In this document: one piece after another, positions 28,449 through 35,743 of the stretch
How positions within the stretch are numbered: position 1 is the first letter of the stretch
How the letters are laid out: every line of letters starts with the position of its first letter
From: Verrucomicrobiaceae bacterium E54
GTDB taxonomy: Bacteria > Verrucomicrobiota > Verrucomicrobiia > Verrucomicrobiales > Akkermansiaceae
Direction of reading: 5' to 3'
Length of the DNA: 64,000 nucleotides
Assembly (NCBI GenBank): GCA_022548915.1
Contig: JAKZES010000001.1
Span: forward strand, 124,001 to 188,000
Notes under the pieces: model-generated
What the model was told of the DNA's origin: nothing
The model's input: only the letters and a program-made list of their open reading frames with translations
Database searches by the model: none
Position numbers and translations under genes: made by a program

Positions 28449-29738
28449 ATGCCGAATTTCCAGTTCACCGCCGCCGATGCAAAGGGCGAGCAGCTCTCGG
28501 GTTCCGTGGAAGCCAATTCCGAGTCCGAGGCTCTCGAGCAAATCAAGGCCCAAGGCTACTATCCTCTCCAGATCGTCGAGGATGGCAAGGGAACGCTGAA
28601 GACGGCATCCAAGAAGAAGGCGGCCCGCAAGAAGGGCAAGGCCGCCGGTCCGAAGGGCGCGGCCCGCACGGGAGGAAGGATCAAGCCGAAGCAGTTGATG
28701 ATCTTCACCCGCCAGCTGGCGACGCTGATCGACTCGGGCCTGCCGCTGTTGCGGGGCCTCACGGTGCTGGCCAAGCAGGAGCCGAATCCGGTGCTGCGCG
28801 GCACACTCAACGCACTCGCCGATTCCGTGCAGTCGGGATCGACCTTCTCCGAGGGCCTCGCCCAGCACCCGAAGATCTTCAACAAGCTCTACGTCAACAT
28901 GGTCAAGGCGGGTGAGCTCGGCGGTGTGCTCGAAGTCGTGCTGCTGCGCCTGGCCGAGTACCAGGAAAAGGCCCAGAAGCTGAAGAACAAGATCGTTTCG
29001 GCGATGGTCTATCCGATCATCGTCATGTTCATCGCGGTCGCCATCCTGATCTTCCTGATGCTCGTCATCGTGCCGAAGTTCGAGGCGATGTTCGCCGAGA
29101 TGGACAACACCGATCTGCCGATGATCTCGCAGATCGTTTTCGGGACCTCGGCCTTCTTCCTCAGCACGAGTGTCTGGATCATTCCGAACATCGTGTGGTT
29201 CATCCTGGTGGTGGTGCTCATCGGCATCGGGATCCAGGCGTGGGGCCGGACCAAGGGAGGGCGGCAGGTGATTGACCGGGCCAAGCTCAAGGCCCCGATC
29301 CTCGGCGACATCCAGCGGAAGAGCGCCGTGGCCCGTTTCTCACGAACCCTCGGCACGCTGGTCACCTCGGGTGTTCCCATTCTGCAGGCGCTCAACATCA
29401 CCCGCGATACCGCCGGGAACGTGGTGATCTCGAATGCGATCGAGAAGGTGCACGGGGCGGTCAAGGAGGGTGAGTCCATCGTCACCCCGCTGCAGGCCTC
29501 CGGAGTCTTCCCCGGAATGGTGATCTCGATGGTCGACGTGGGTGAGGAGACCGGCCAGCTGCCGGAGATGCTGCTCAAGGTCGCGGACGTTTATGACGAC
29601 GAGGTCGACAATGCCGTCACGGCGCTGACGTCCATTCTCGAGCCGATCATGATCGTCATTCTCGCGCTGGTCGTGGGCGCGGTCGTGTTTGCATTGTTCC
29701 TGCCGCTGATTAAAGTGATTCAGGAGGTGGGAGAGTAA
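28449..29738 (+). CDS. Type II secretion/type IV pilus inner-membrane platform protein GspF/PilC
   Basis: 429 residues from ATG 28449. The N-terminus MPNFQFTAADAKGEQLSGSV is the usual small GspF domain. A Lys/Ala-rich linker (about 55-80) follows. Two T2SSF repeats are visible, with RQLATLIDSGLPLLRGLTVL near 85 and FSRTLGTLVTSGVPILQALN near 300, and three membrane segments including AMVYPIIVMFIAVAILIFLM and the C-terminal IMIVILALVVGAVVFALFLP. It couples the ATPases to pilin insertion. It lies 79 bp after the second ATPase gene and just before the pseudopilin genes. Confidence 0.92.
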   Translation: MPNFQFTAADAKGEQLSGSVEANSESEALEQIKAQGYYPLQIVEDGKGTLKTASKKKAARKKGKAAGPKGAARTGGRIKPKQLMIFTRQLATLIDSGLPLLRGLTVLAKQEPNPVLRGTLNALADSVQSGSTFSEGLAQHPKIFNKLYVNMVKAGELGGVLEVVLLRLAEYQEKAQKLKNKIVSAMVYPIIVMFIAVAILIFLMLVIVPKFEAMFAEMDNTDLPMISQIVFGTSAFFLSTSVWIIPNIVWFILVVVLIGIGIQAWGRTKGGRQVIDRAKLKAPILGDIQRKSAVARFSRTLGTLVTSGVPILQALNITRDTAGNVVISNAIEKVHGAVKEGESIVTPLQASGVFPGMVISMVDVGEETGQLPEMLLKVADVYDDEVDNAVTALTSILEPIMIVILALVVGAVVFALFLPLIKVIQEVGE

Positions 29739-29766
29739 TCCGCCCCGGAAACCCAAGCCAGGCACC

Positions 29767-30312
29767 ATGAAAAGACCCGTTCGCACGCTCCGCTCCGGCT
29801 TCACCCTGATGGAGATGCTGGTCGTCATCAGCATCATCGTGATCCTTGCCGGCCTCAGTTTCGGCGGCTTCAACTACGTCAAGGCCAAGCAGGCCCGGGA
29901 GCAGGCCAAGCTCCAGGTGAAGCTGCTTTCGCTGGCGCTCGAGGATTACAAGGCGGACAATGGGGTGTTTCCCGAACACGGGGTCACCGACGGAAGCGGA
30001 GGCACCGAGAAGATCTACGAGGAGCTGTATCCTCAAAATTCCAATGCCAAGGTTTACCTGCCGGAGCTGAATCCGGAGAACGACCCCCAGGGCTGGCTGG
30101 CAGGCGCGACGGGAGCGGGTCCGCACAAGATCTATGATCCCTGGGGCAACGAGTATCGATACCGGACGAATCGCAGCGGAAACCCCCGAATCTTTGCGTC
30201 GAACCCGGACTTTGACCTGTGGTCCGTCGGTCCGGACGGCGAGACGCAGGCCAGCGCCAATGGGGGTTACGATCCGACCGATCCCAAGAACCAGGACGAC
30301 ATCGGCTGGTAA
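29767..30312 (+). CDS. GspG-like major pseudopilin
   Basis: 181 residues. A short basic leader MKRPVRTLRS precedes the prepilin peptidase site GFTLMEMLVVIS (cleaved after Gly, Glu at +5), then the hydrophobic helix IIVILAGLSFGG. The C-terminal globular part has the GspG pattern: ALEDYKADNGVFPEHG, DPWGNEYRYR and NPDFDLWSVGPDGE, a calcium-binding-type loop. It is expected to polymerise into the pseudopilus driven by the ATPases upstream. A degenerate copy follows 48 bp downstream. Confidence 0.9.
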   Translation: MKRPVRTLRSGFTLMEMLVVISIIVILAGLSFGGFNYVKAKQAREQAKLQVKLLSLALEDYKADNGVFPEHGVTDGSGGTEKIYEELYPQNSNAKVYLPELNPENDPQGWLAGATGAGPHKIYDPWGNEYRYRTNRSGNPRIFASNPDFDLWSVGPDGETQASANGGYDPTDPKNQDDIGW

Positions 30313-30360
30313 GCCGGTCGGGCCCGTCGGCCTGCACGTCATGCCACCCGTTTTCGGAGC

Positions 30361-30927
30361 ATGAGCAAGGTGCCTGAGGTCCCGGAGGAAGTGGGTCCGC
30401 CCCGTTCTCGATGGGCGGACGTTAAGGTGCTTCTGATCTGCCTCGCGATTCTGTTTCTGCTCCTGGCTCTCACTTTTGGCGGATTCAATTACGTCAAGGC
30501 CAAGCAGGCTCGTGAACAGGCAGCGCTGCAGGTATCGCTGCTGAAGAACGCCCTGGTGGTCTACAAGGCGGCCACTGGAGGAGTGCCCGTGCATGCCGTG
30601 ACGGATGGCCGGGCGGGCACGGAGAAGATCCATGCCGCCCTTCACCCGGCGCCGGGTGGAGGGAGGGTGTTTCTGCCCGATCTTGATCCGGCGAGGGATC
30701 CGCAGGGCTGGCTTGCGGGGGCGACGGGACCGGGGCCGCACAAGATCTACGACCCCTGGGGAAGGGAGTTCCACTACCGGAGCAATCGACCCGGAAGGTC
30801 GGCGGTGTTTGCGAAAAACCCCGACTTCGATCTCTGGTCGGCCGGGCCCGACGGGCTGACGACGGCCTCTTCCGGGGGAGTGTATGATCCGACGGCGCCC
30901 GAGAATCGGGATGACATCGGCTTCTAG
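30361..30927 (+). CDS. GspG paralogue lacking the prepilin signal
   Basis: 188 residues. From FGGFNYVKAKQAREQA to the end it is clearly a copy of the preceding pseudopilin (DPWGREFHYRSNR, NPDFDLWSAGPDG, final DDIGF). The leader and the GFTLxE cleavage site are replaced by a 20-residue hydrophilic N-terminus, MSKVPEVPEEVGPPRSRWAD, and an ordinary membrane helix (VKVLLICLAILFLLLALTFGG). It cannot be processed by prepilin peptidase in the usual way and is better viewed as a bitopic membrane protein with a GspG-like periplasmic domain. A tandem duplication followed by specialisation is likely. Confidence 0.82.
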   Translation: MSKVPEVPEEVGPPRSRWADVKVLLICLAILFLLLALTFGGFNYVKAKQAREQAALQVSLLKNALVVYKAATGGVPVHAVTDGRAGTEKIHAALHPAPGGGRVFLPDLDPARDPQGWLAGATGPGPHKIYDPWGREFHYRSNRPGRSAVFAKNPDFDLWSAGPDGLTTASSGGVYDPTAPENRDDIGF

Positions 30928-31005
30928 GATTTGCCCCGATGAAAACCCGCGCCAGCGCGGGGAATCCGCTCGACGCCGGGCGGTGGAAGCCTCTTGCTTT
31001 CGCCG

Positions 31006-31545
31006 ATGAGTGACGAGAGCACTGAAAAGGATTTCAAGGAAGCGGAACCCGCGAAAAAAGGCGCCCGCAAGCGTCCGAGCGGCAAGAAAACCGCGAAAGA
31101 GACGAAGAAGGTGAAGCCGGAGGCGGAGCGCAAGCAGCCGGCTCCGGCGGATGCCGGCCCGCCCGAGAGTGAGCCGCAGGAGCCTGCCGGGCCGCCCGAC
31201 AACACCTCTGCCAAGCCGGAGGCGAAGGAGCCGTCACCGAGACGGGAAGAGGAGTCGCCGCCGGTGATCCGCGAGCCCCCGGGCGGAGAGGAGCCTTCGT
31301 CCGGGAAGCGCCGCCGTCGGCGGCGCCGGAAGTCGGGTGGCGACGAGGGAGAGGGCGGCGAATCCCCCGGAAGACAGGTGTCGCTCGACGCGAAGGCGGT
31401 GGCTTCCAAGGCATGGAAAATCTACAAGGCCGAGGTCGCGGAAGAAGGACTCGCACTGATCGACGACAAGGACGCCCGCGAGCTGAGTCGTCGCAGTTTC
31501 CGTCTCGCGGAAATCTTCCTCGAGGAAGCGTCGCGGCGTCAGTGA
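31006..31545 (+). CDS. Low-complexity Lys/Arg/Pro/Glu-rich protein
   Basis: 179 residues from ATG 31006. The first 130 residues are disordered, with alternating basic and acidic runs (KKGARKRPSGKKTAKETKK and a run of eight Arg after SSGK). The last 50 residues (SLDAKAVASKAWKIYKAEVA ... ELSRRSFRLAEIFLEEASRR) look like a compact helical domain. No family is recognised. The polybasic stretch could bind nucleic acid or membrane surfaces. Its stop overlaps the convergent gene by 7 bp. Confidence 0.6.
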   Translation: MSDESTEKDFKEAEPAKKGARKRPSGKKTAKETKKVKPEAERKQPAPADAGPPESEPQEPAGPPDNTSAKPEAKEPSPRREEESPPVIREPPGGEEPSSGKRRRRRRRKSGGDEGEGGESPGRQVSLDAKAVASKAWKIYKAEVAEEGLALIDDKDARELSRRSFRLAEIFLEEASRRQ

Positions 31546-32084
31546 CCGGCCAGCCGGTCGCGAAGCTCGTTGGCTTTTGCCGTCTCGCCGCTGGCTTCGG
31601 CGAGGCGCAGCCTGAGCTGCAGGACGTCCGGTTCCGCCAGCTGCTCGGGGCCCAACTCGGCGAGCAGGCGGCCCGCGTGGTCGAGATCGCCGATCGCCAG
31701 GGCGCCCTCGATCGCGACGCAGATGTCGGGATCCTCCGGGTCCAGGGGCTTGTCCGGGTAGACCGCCCAGCGGGCGGATCGGGGCAGGCTCTCGGCCTCG
31801 GGGCCGGTGACCTGCTCCAGATAGACAAACTCGTCTCCTTCGCGGCGTTGACGCCAGGAATTCAGCCCGAGCACGATCATGAAGCCGAGCACCACGAAGC
31901 TCGCCTCCATCAGAAAAGGGGTGCTGACGATGCCGGCGACGATGCCGAACCACTCGCCGAAAATCCCGGGCATCGCGCGCCCGAGCCACAGAAAGACGGC
32001 GAGCAGACCGACACCACCGATGAGCAGCGCGCCGCCGATCAATTGGCGGCGACGGGAGTCGGGCGGGGAGTGGCGCTCAGCCAT
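31539..32084 (-). CDS. Hypothetical two-helix membrane protein
   Basis: 181 residues. Two membrane helices (QLIGGALLIGGVGLLAVFLW about 14-33, and FLMEASFVVLGFMIVLGLNS about 57-76), then a soluble acidic C-terminal part whose helical pattern (ALAIGDLDHAGRLLAELGP, VLQLRLRLAEASGETAKANEL) resembles a TPR-like pair. Function unknown. The promoter region upstream is unusually AT-rich for this window. Confidence 0.65.
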   Translation of the reverse strand: MAERHSPPDSRRRQLIGGALLIGGVGLLAVFLWLGRAMPGIFGEWFGIVAGIVSTPFLMEASFVVLGFMIVLGLNSWRQRREGDEFVYLEQVTGPEAESLPRSARWAVYPDKPLDPEDPDICVAIEGALAIGDLDHAGRLLAELGPEQLAEPDVLQLRLRLAEASGETAKANELRDRLAGH

Positions 32085-32132
32085 GCCTCAAGTCAATCAC
32101 GGCCCGGAGTTCCCGCCAACGAACTTCAAAAC

Positions 32133-32160
32133 TTTTTAAATAAACTTGATTATTTGTAAA
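32133..32160 (-). promoter_or_regulatory. Candidate sigma-70 promoter for the two-helix membrane protein gene
   Basis: On the minus strand, TTTACA (32160-32155) and TAAAAA (32138-32133) are spaced by 16 bases in an AT-rich tract, about 48 bases before the ATG at 32084. Matches are 5/6 and 4/6 to consensus. Confidence 0.45.
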
Positions 32161-32180
32161 AACTTAGCCTTAGTGGGTCC

Positions 32181-32381
32181 GTGTCCTGGTTTCAACGACT
32201 TGGCCTTGCGGGAGTTTTTGCACTCGCGGTGGCTCTGACTTTTCTGGCCTTCCGGCGCGGGTCCACCGCGGTCGGTTCCGGTCGGGAGGCGGTGGCGGCT
32301 CCCATTGCCTTGAGCGTGCCCGTTGAGATCATTCGCGACGGAGAAGCTCCCGCCCTGCGCGAGGTCGAGGTGCGCCCTTGA
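32181..32381 (+). CDS. Small hypothetical membrane or secreted protein
   Basis: 66 residues from a GTG start. N-terminal membrane helix or signal (LGLAGVFALAVALTFLAFRR), then a short Ala/Val/Glu-rich tail ending EVRP. It sits 50 bp upstream of cysS. No family is recognised and there is no good ribosome binding site, so the gene is tentative. Confidence 0.4.
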   Translation: MSWFQRLGLAGVFALAVALTFLAFRRGSTAVGSGREAVAAPIALSVPVEIIRDGEAPALREVEVRP

Positions 32382-32430
32382 GGGCATGCGGTGGTTGATT
32401 CCCGGCGGCGGGGCCGTTAGTAGAAGGCCA

Positions 32431-33819
32431 ATGCGGCTGCACGACACCCTTGAGCGCGGACTTCGCGACCTCCGCCCGATCGACGGCTCCACGCTGCGTT
32501 TCTACTGCTGCGGCCCCACGGTTTACGGCCCGGCGCACATCGGCAACTTCCGGACCTTCGTGATGCAGGATGTCTTCCGGCGGACGCTGGAGACGGGCGG
32601 GATGCGGACCTTTCACGTGCGCAACGTGACCGATGTCGACGACAAGACGATCCGCGACTCGCAGGCGGCCGGGGTGCCGCTGGGCGAGTTCACGGCCGGT
32701 TGGCTGGAGCGCTTTCACCGCGATTGCCAGGCGCTCAACTGCCTTCCGCCCCATGTCGAGCCGGGGGCGGTGGAGCACCTCCCGCAGCAGATCGCGATGA
32801 TCGAGGCATTGGTCGAGAAGGGCCATGCCTATGCCGCCGAGGACGGGTCGGTGTACTTCAGGATCGAGTCGTTTCCCGAATACGGAAGCCTGAGTCATCT
32901 CGACACCCGGGAGTTGTCGCTGGGGAAAACCCAGCAATCCCGGGCCAACGCCGACGAGTATGAGAAGGACAGCCTTGCCGATTTCGTGCTGTGGAAGGCG
33001 CGGCGTCCGGAGGACGGTCCGAATTTCTGGAAGTCGCCATGGGGCGAGGGCCGGCCCGGGTGGCACCTCGAGTGTTCGGCGATGATCCAGGAATACCTGG
33101 GCAGCGACTTCGACCTGCACTCGGGCGGGGTGGATCTCGTCTTTCCTCACCACGAGAACGAGATCGCGCAGAGCCGTTGCGCCTGCGGCGGGAATTTCGC
33201 GCGGCACTGGTTCCACATCACCCACCTGCTCGTCGATGGCGGCAAGATGTCGAAGTCGGTCGGCAACCTCTACACGCTCGATGATCTGGCAGAGAAGGGT
33301 TTCACCGCGCTGGAGGTGCGCTACGTGCTGATCGGCGCGCACTACCGCAAGCCCCTGAACTTCACCCTCGAGTCGCTTTCCGGTGCTCGCGAAGCCTTGG
33401 CGAAGCTTGCCAAGGGGGCGAGATCTCTGGCCGAGCGGGCCGGCGAGGGGACGATGCTCGACTCGGTGGAGTTCGGTCCGTTCGAGTCCGCCTGGGAGGC
33501 GCTCAATGACGACCTGAACACGCCCGGAGCCCTCGGTGGAATCTTTACCGGCCTGCGCGAGGCGTCGAAGCTGGAAGGTGTCGATGCCGCCAGGGCGCTC
33601 GCCGGACTGAACCGCATCCTGCGCGCGCTGGGGATCGAGCTGCCGGAAGAGGAAGCGGCTGCCGACGTTCCGGCGGAGATCCGGGCGCTCGCGGACGAGC
33701 GCTGGCAGGCCCGTCTCGGGAAAGACTGGGCCAGGTCGGATGAGATGCGCGACCAACTCGCGGAAATGGGTTGGGCGGTGAAGGATTCCAAGGAAGGATA
33801 CGAACTCAACCCGATCTGA
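32431..33819 (+). CDS. cysS: Cysteinyl-tRNA synthetase
   Basis: 462 residues from ATG 32431. Class I synthetase that charges tRNA-Cys in the cytoplasm. Visible: FYCCGPTVYGPAHIGNFR with the zinc-binding Cys and HIGH-type motif (HIGN), GWHLECSAM and HSGGVDLVFPHHENEIAQS with further zinc ligands, and the KMSKS loop (GGKMSKSVGNLYTLDDL). A C-terminal DALR-type domain ends the protein. Length is normal for the family. hemB follows 4 bp after its stop. Confidence 0.95.
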   Translation: MRLHDTLERGLRDLRPIDGSTLRFYCCGPTVYGPAHIGNFRTFVMQDVFRRTLETGGMRTFHVRNVTDVDDKTIRDSQAAGVPLGEFTAGWLERFHRDCQALNCLPPHVEPGAVEHLPQQIAMIEALVEKGHAYAAEDGSVYFRIESFPEYGSLSHLDTRELSLGKTQQSRANADEYEKDSLADFVLWKARRPEDGPNFWKSPWGEGRPGWHLECSAMIQEYLGSDFDLHSGGVDLVFPHHENEIAQSRCACGGNFARHWFHITHLLVDGGKMSKSVGNLYTLDDLAEKGFTALEVRYVLIGAHYRKPLNFTLESLSGAREALAKLAKGARSLAERAGEGTMLDSVEFGPFESAWEALNDDLNTPGALGGIFTGLREASKLEGVDAARALAGLNRILRALGIELPEEEAAADVPAEIRALADERWQARLGKDWARSDEMRDQLAEMGWAVKDSKEGYELNPI

Positions 33820-33823
33820 TTCC

Positions 33824-34807
33824 ATGCACCTCCGTCCCCGCCGCAACCGCCGCACGCCTGCGATCCGCGCGCTGGTGCGCGAAACCACGCTCACGCCCGC
33901 CGATTTCATCCAGCCGCTCTTTCTCCATGAGGGGGCGGAAGACGTGGCGATCGAGTCGATGCCCGGCTGCACCCGCTGGTCGCTGGAAGGGCTGGTGAAG
34001 GAAGCGGGGGAAGTTCATGCGCTGGGCGTTCCGGCGGTGGTCTTGTTTCCGGCAATCGCCGACTCACTCAAGACCTCCGGCGCCGAGGAGGCGTGGAATC
34101 CGGAGGGCTTGGTTCCGCGGGCCATCCGCGCCTTGAAGGAGGCGCATCCGGGCCTGTGCGTGATCACCGACATCGCGCTCGATCCCTACAATGCCGACGG
34201 CCACGACGGCCTGGTCGAGCGGGAACCGGATGGTTCGCTGGTGATCCTCAATGACGAGACCGTCGAATGCCTGTGCCGGCAGGCGCTGTGCCATGCGGAG
34301 GCCGGGGCCGACATCGTGGCTCCGAGCGACATGATGGACGGCCGCGTGGCACTGATCCGTCACTCGCTCGATTCCGAAAGCTTCGAGGATGTCGGAATCC
34401 TGAGTTACTCGGCGAAGTATGCTTCAGCCTTCTACGGACCGTTCCGCGGGGCGCTCGATTCGGCACCGAAGGAAGGTGACAAGAAGACTTACCAGATGGA
34501 CCCCGGCAACGCGCGCGAGGCGATCCGCGAGGCCTCGCTCGACGAGGCCGAGGGGGCCGACATGATCATGGTCAAGCCGGCGGGTCCGTATCTTGACATC
34601 ATCGCCCGCATCCGCGAAAGTACGGTGCTTCCCGTAGCTGCCTACCAGGTGAGCGGCGAGTACCTGATGATCGAGTCGGCAGCGGCCTCCGGCTGGATCG
34701 ACGGCAGGGCCGTGGCGCTGGAGTCGCTCATCGGCATCAAGCGTGCCGGAGCCGACATGATCCTGACCTACTACGCGAAGCGGGCGGCGGAGTGGCTGCG
34801 CGCCTGA
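33824..34807 (+). CDS. hemB: Delta-aminolevulinic acid dehydratase (porphobilinogen synthase)
   Basis: 327 residues. Condenses two 5-aminolevulinate molecules into porphobilinogen, the second common step of tetrapyrrole synthesis. Active-site lysines are visible in SYSAKYASAFYGPFR and in DMIMVKPAGPYLDI (Schiff-base lysine). The metal-site segment ITDIALDPYNADGHDG has the Asp/Ala pattern of magnesium-dependent, non-zinc enzymes rather than the Cys-rich zinc site. AGADIVAPSDMMDGRV is conserved. Probably co-transcribed with cysS. Confidence 0.95.
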   Translation: MHLRPRRNRRTPAIRALVRETTLTPADFIQPLFLHEGAEDVAIESMPGCTRWSLEGLVKEAGEVHALGVPAVVLFPAIADSLKTSGAEEAWNPEGLVPRAIRALKEAHPGLCVITDIALDPYNADGHDGLVEREPDGSLVILNDETVECLCRQALCHAEAGADIVAPSDMMDGRVALIRHSLDSESFEDVGILSYSAKYASAFYGPFRGALDSAPKEGDKKTYQMDPGNAREAIREASLDEAEGADMIMVKPAGPYLDIIARIRESTVLPVAAYQVSGEYLMIESAAASGWIDGRAVALESLIGIKRAGADMILTYYAKRAAEWLRA

Positions 34808-35104
34808 CGGCGCGAAGTGCCAAGTTCGAAGTGCAAGAGCCAATGGGAGGCTCCGGGCAGGGACCGGGTTGGTGGGCGGACGGACCGCGAGCTTCAGCTC
34901 GCCTCCATTCGAAAGGAGAATGCGAACCGAAGTTCGCGGTCCATCCGGGGTCGGCGCGCCCCGTGTCGGCGGGCATTTCGAACTTGCCTGCCCTCCATAG
35001 CCTTGGCGACGGAGGGGCCCTTCGAACTTGCCTGCCCGCCATAGCCCGGAGGGCGACGGCGGGGAACTTACGTCACTCCACGTTCTGCACCTGCTTCCCG
35101 TAAA
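34808..35104. repeat. Composite intergenic repeat region A
   Basis: No gene. In order: an AAGTGCCAAGT-type start (about 34812), an imperfect inverted repeat GGACCGCGAGCTTC / GAAGTTCGCGGTCC (about 34888-34942), two tandem copies of a hairpin repeat (34977-35017 and 35020-35069), and a 21-bp copy (35075-35095) of the 3' end of yicC. The second hairpin repeat is identical over 50 bp to 52144-52193. The two tandem copies pair CCCTCC with GGAGGG and CCCGCC with GGCGGG respectively, a compensatory change. Confidence 0.85.
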
Positions 35105-35743
35105 TCACCGGTCATCAATGCGCACGATGCCCCGCTGCATGGCGATGGTGGCGGCATGGGTGCGGTCCTTGGCGTCGAGCTTCGCGAAGACCCGCTCGAG
35201 GTGGTGCTTGACGGTCGAGGGCGCCATGTTCAGTGCGTCGGCGATCTCCTTGTTGCTGCTGCCGGAGATGAGCTGCCTGAGGACGTCGAGTTCACGTGGG
35301 GAGAGCCCGTCGCGGGCCCGCCGATCGGCAAGTTTCCCCTCAAGCCCGTCGGAGAAAAACGGCTCTCCTCGGGCCACGGCGCGAATCCCGTCGATCATCT
35401 CGTCGATCTCCGCCGCCTTTGATACGCAGCCAAGCGCGCCGGCTTCCGTGGCGCGGTAGAGACTCTCCTCGGTTTCAAAAATCGATAGCAGCAGGATGCG
35501 GGCATCGGGGAATTCGCCGATGATTTTCGCGATCACCTCGTCGCCTTCATGGTCAGGCAGCTTGTAGTCCATGGTGGCGACATCCGGACGGAGTTCGCGG
35601 TAAAGCTCGACGGCCCTGGCGCCGTTCTCGGCCTCGCCGACAAGTTCCATGTCGTCTTGTTGCTCGATCGCCCCGGCAAGCGCGAGGCGCACCATGGCGT
35701 GGTCGTCGACAATGAGAACGCGGGTAGAGGATGCGGGGTTCAT
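35105..35743 (-). CDS. NarL/LuxR-type response regulator
   Basis: 212 residues. Receiver domain with the acidic pair VDDH, phospho-acceptor Asp in VATMDYKLPD (about residue 57), Ser in LLLSIFE and Lys in CVSKAA. The C-terminal LuxR helix-turn-helix is LSPRELDVLRQLISGSSNKE then IADALNMAPSTVKHHLERV. The partner kinase gene overlaps its ATG by 4 bp, so the two are translationally coupled. Target genes are unknown; the divergent surface-protein cluster starting at 37947 is the natural candidate. Confidence 0.92.
   Translation of the reverse strand: MNPASSTRVLIVDDHAMVRLALAGAIEQQDDMELVGEAENGARAVELYRELRPDVATMDYKLPDHEGDEVIAKIIGEFPDARILLLSIFETEESLYRATEAGALGCVSKAAEIDEMIDGIRAVARGEPFFSDGLEGKLADRRARDGLSPRELDVLRQLISGSSNKEIADALNMAPSTVKHHLERVFAKLDAKDRTHAATIAMQRGIVRIDDR

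Noticed and set aside
25011-30927. Idea that this operon is a complete type IV pilus system
   Set aside because: No secretin, PilM-N-O-P, prepilin peptidase or PilT-type retraction ATPase is in the window, so only a partial secretion or pilus-like set can be claimed.
34977-35069. Possible CRISPR array from two tandem repeats
   Set aside because: Only two imperfect copies with no spacer of even length and no cas genes; they are better explained as a hairpin repeat family.
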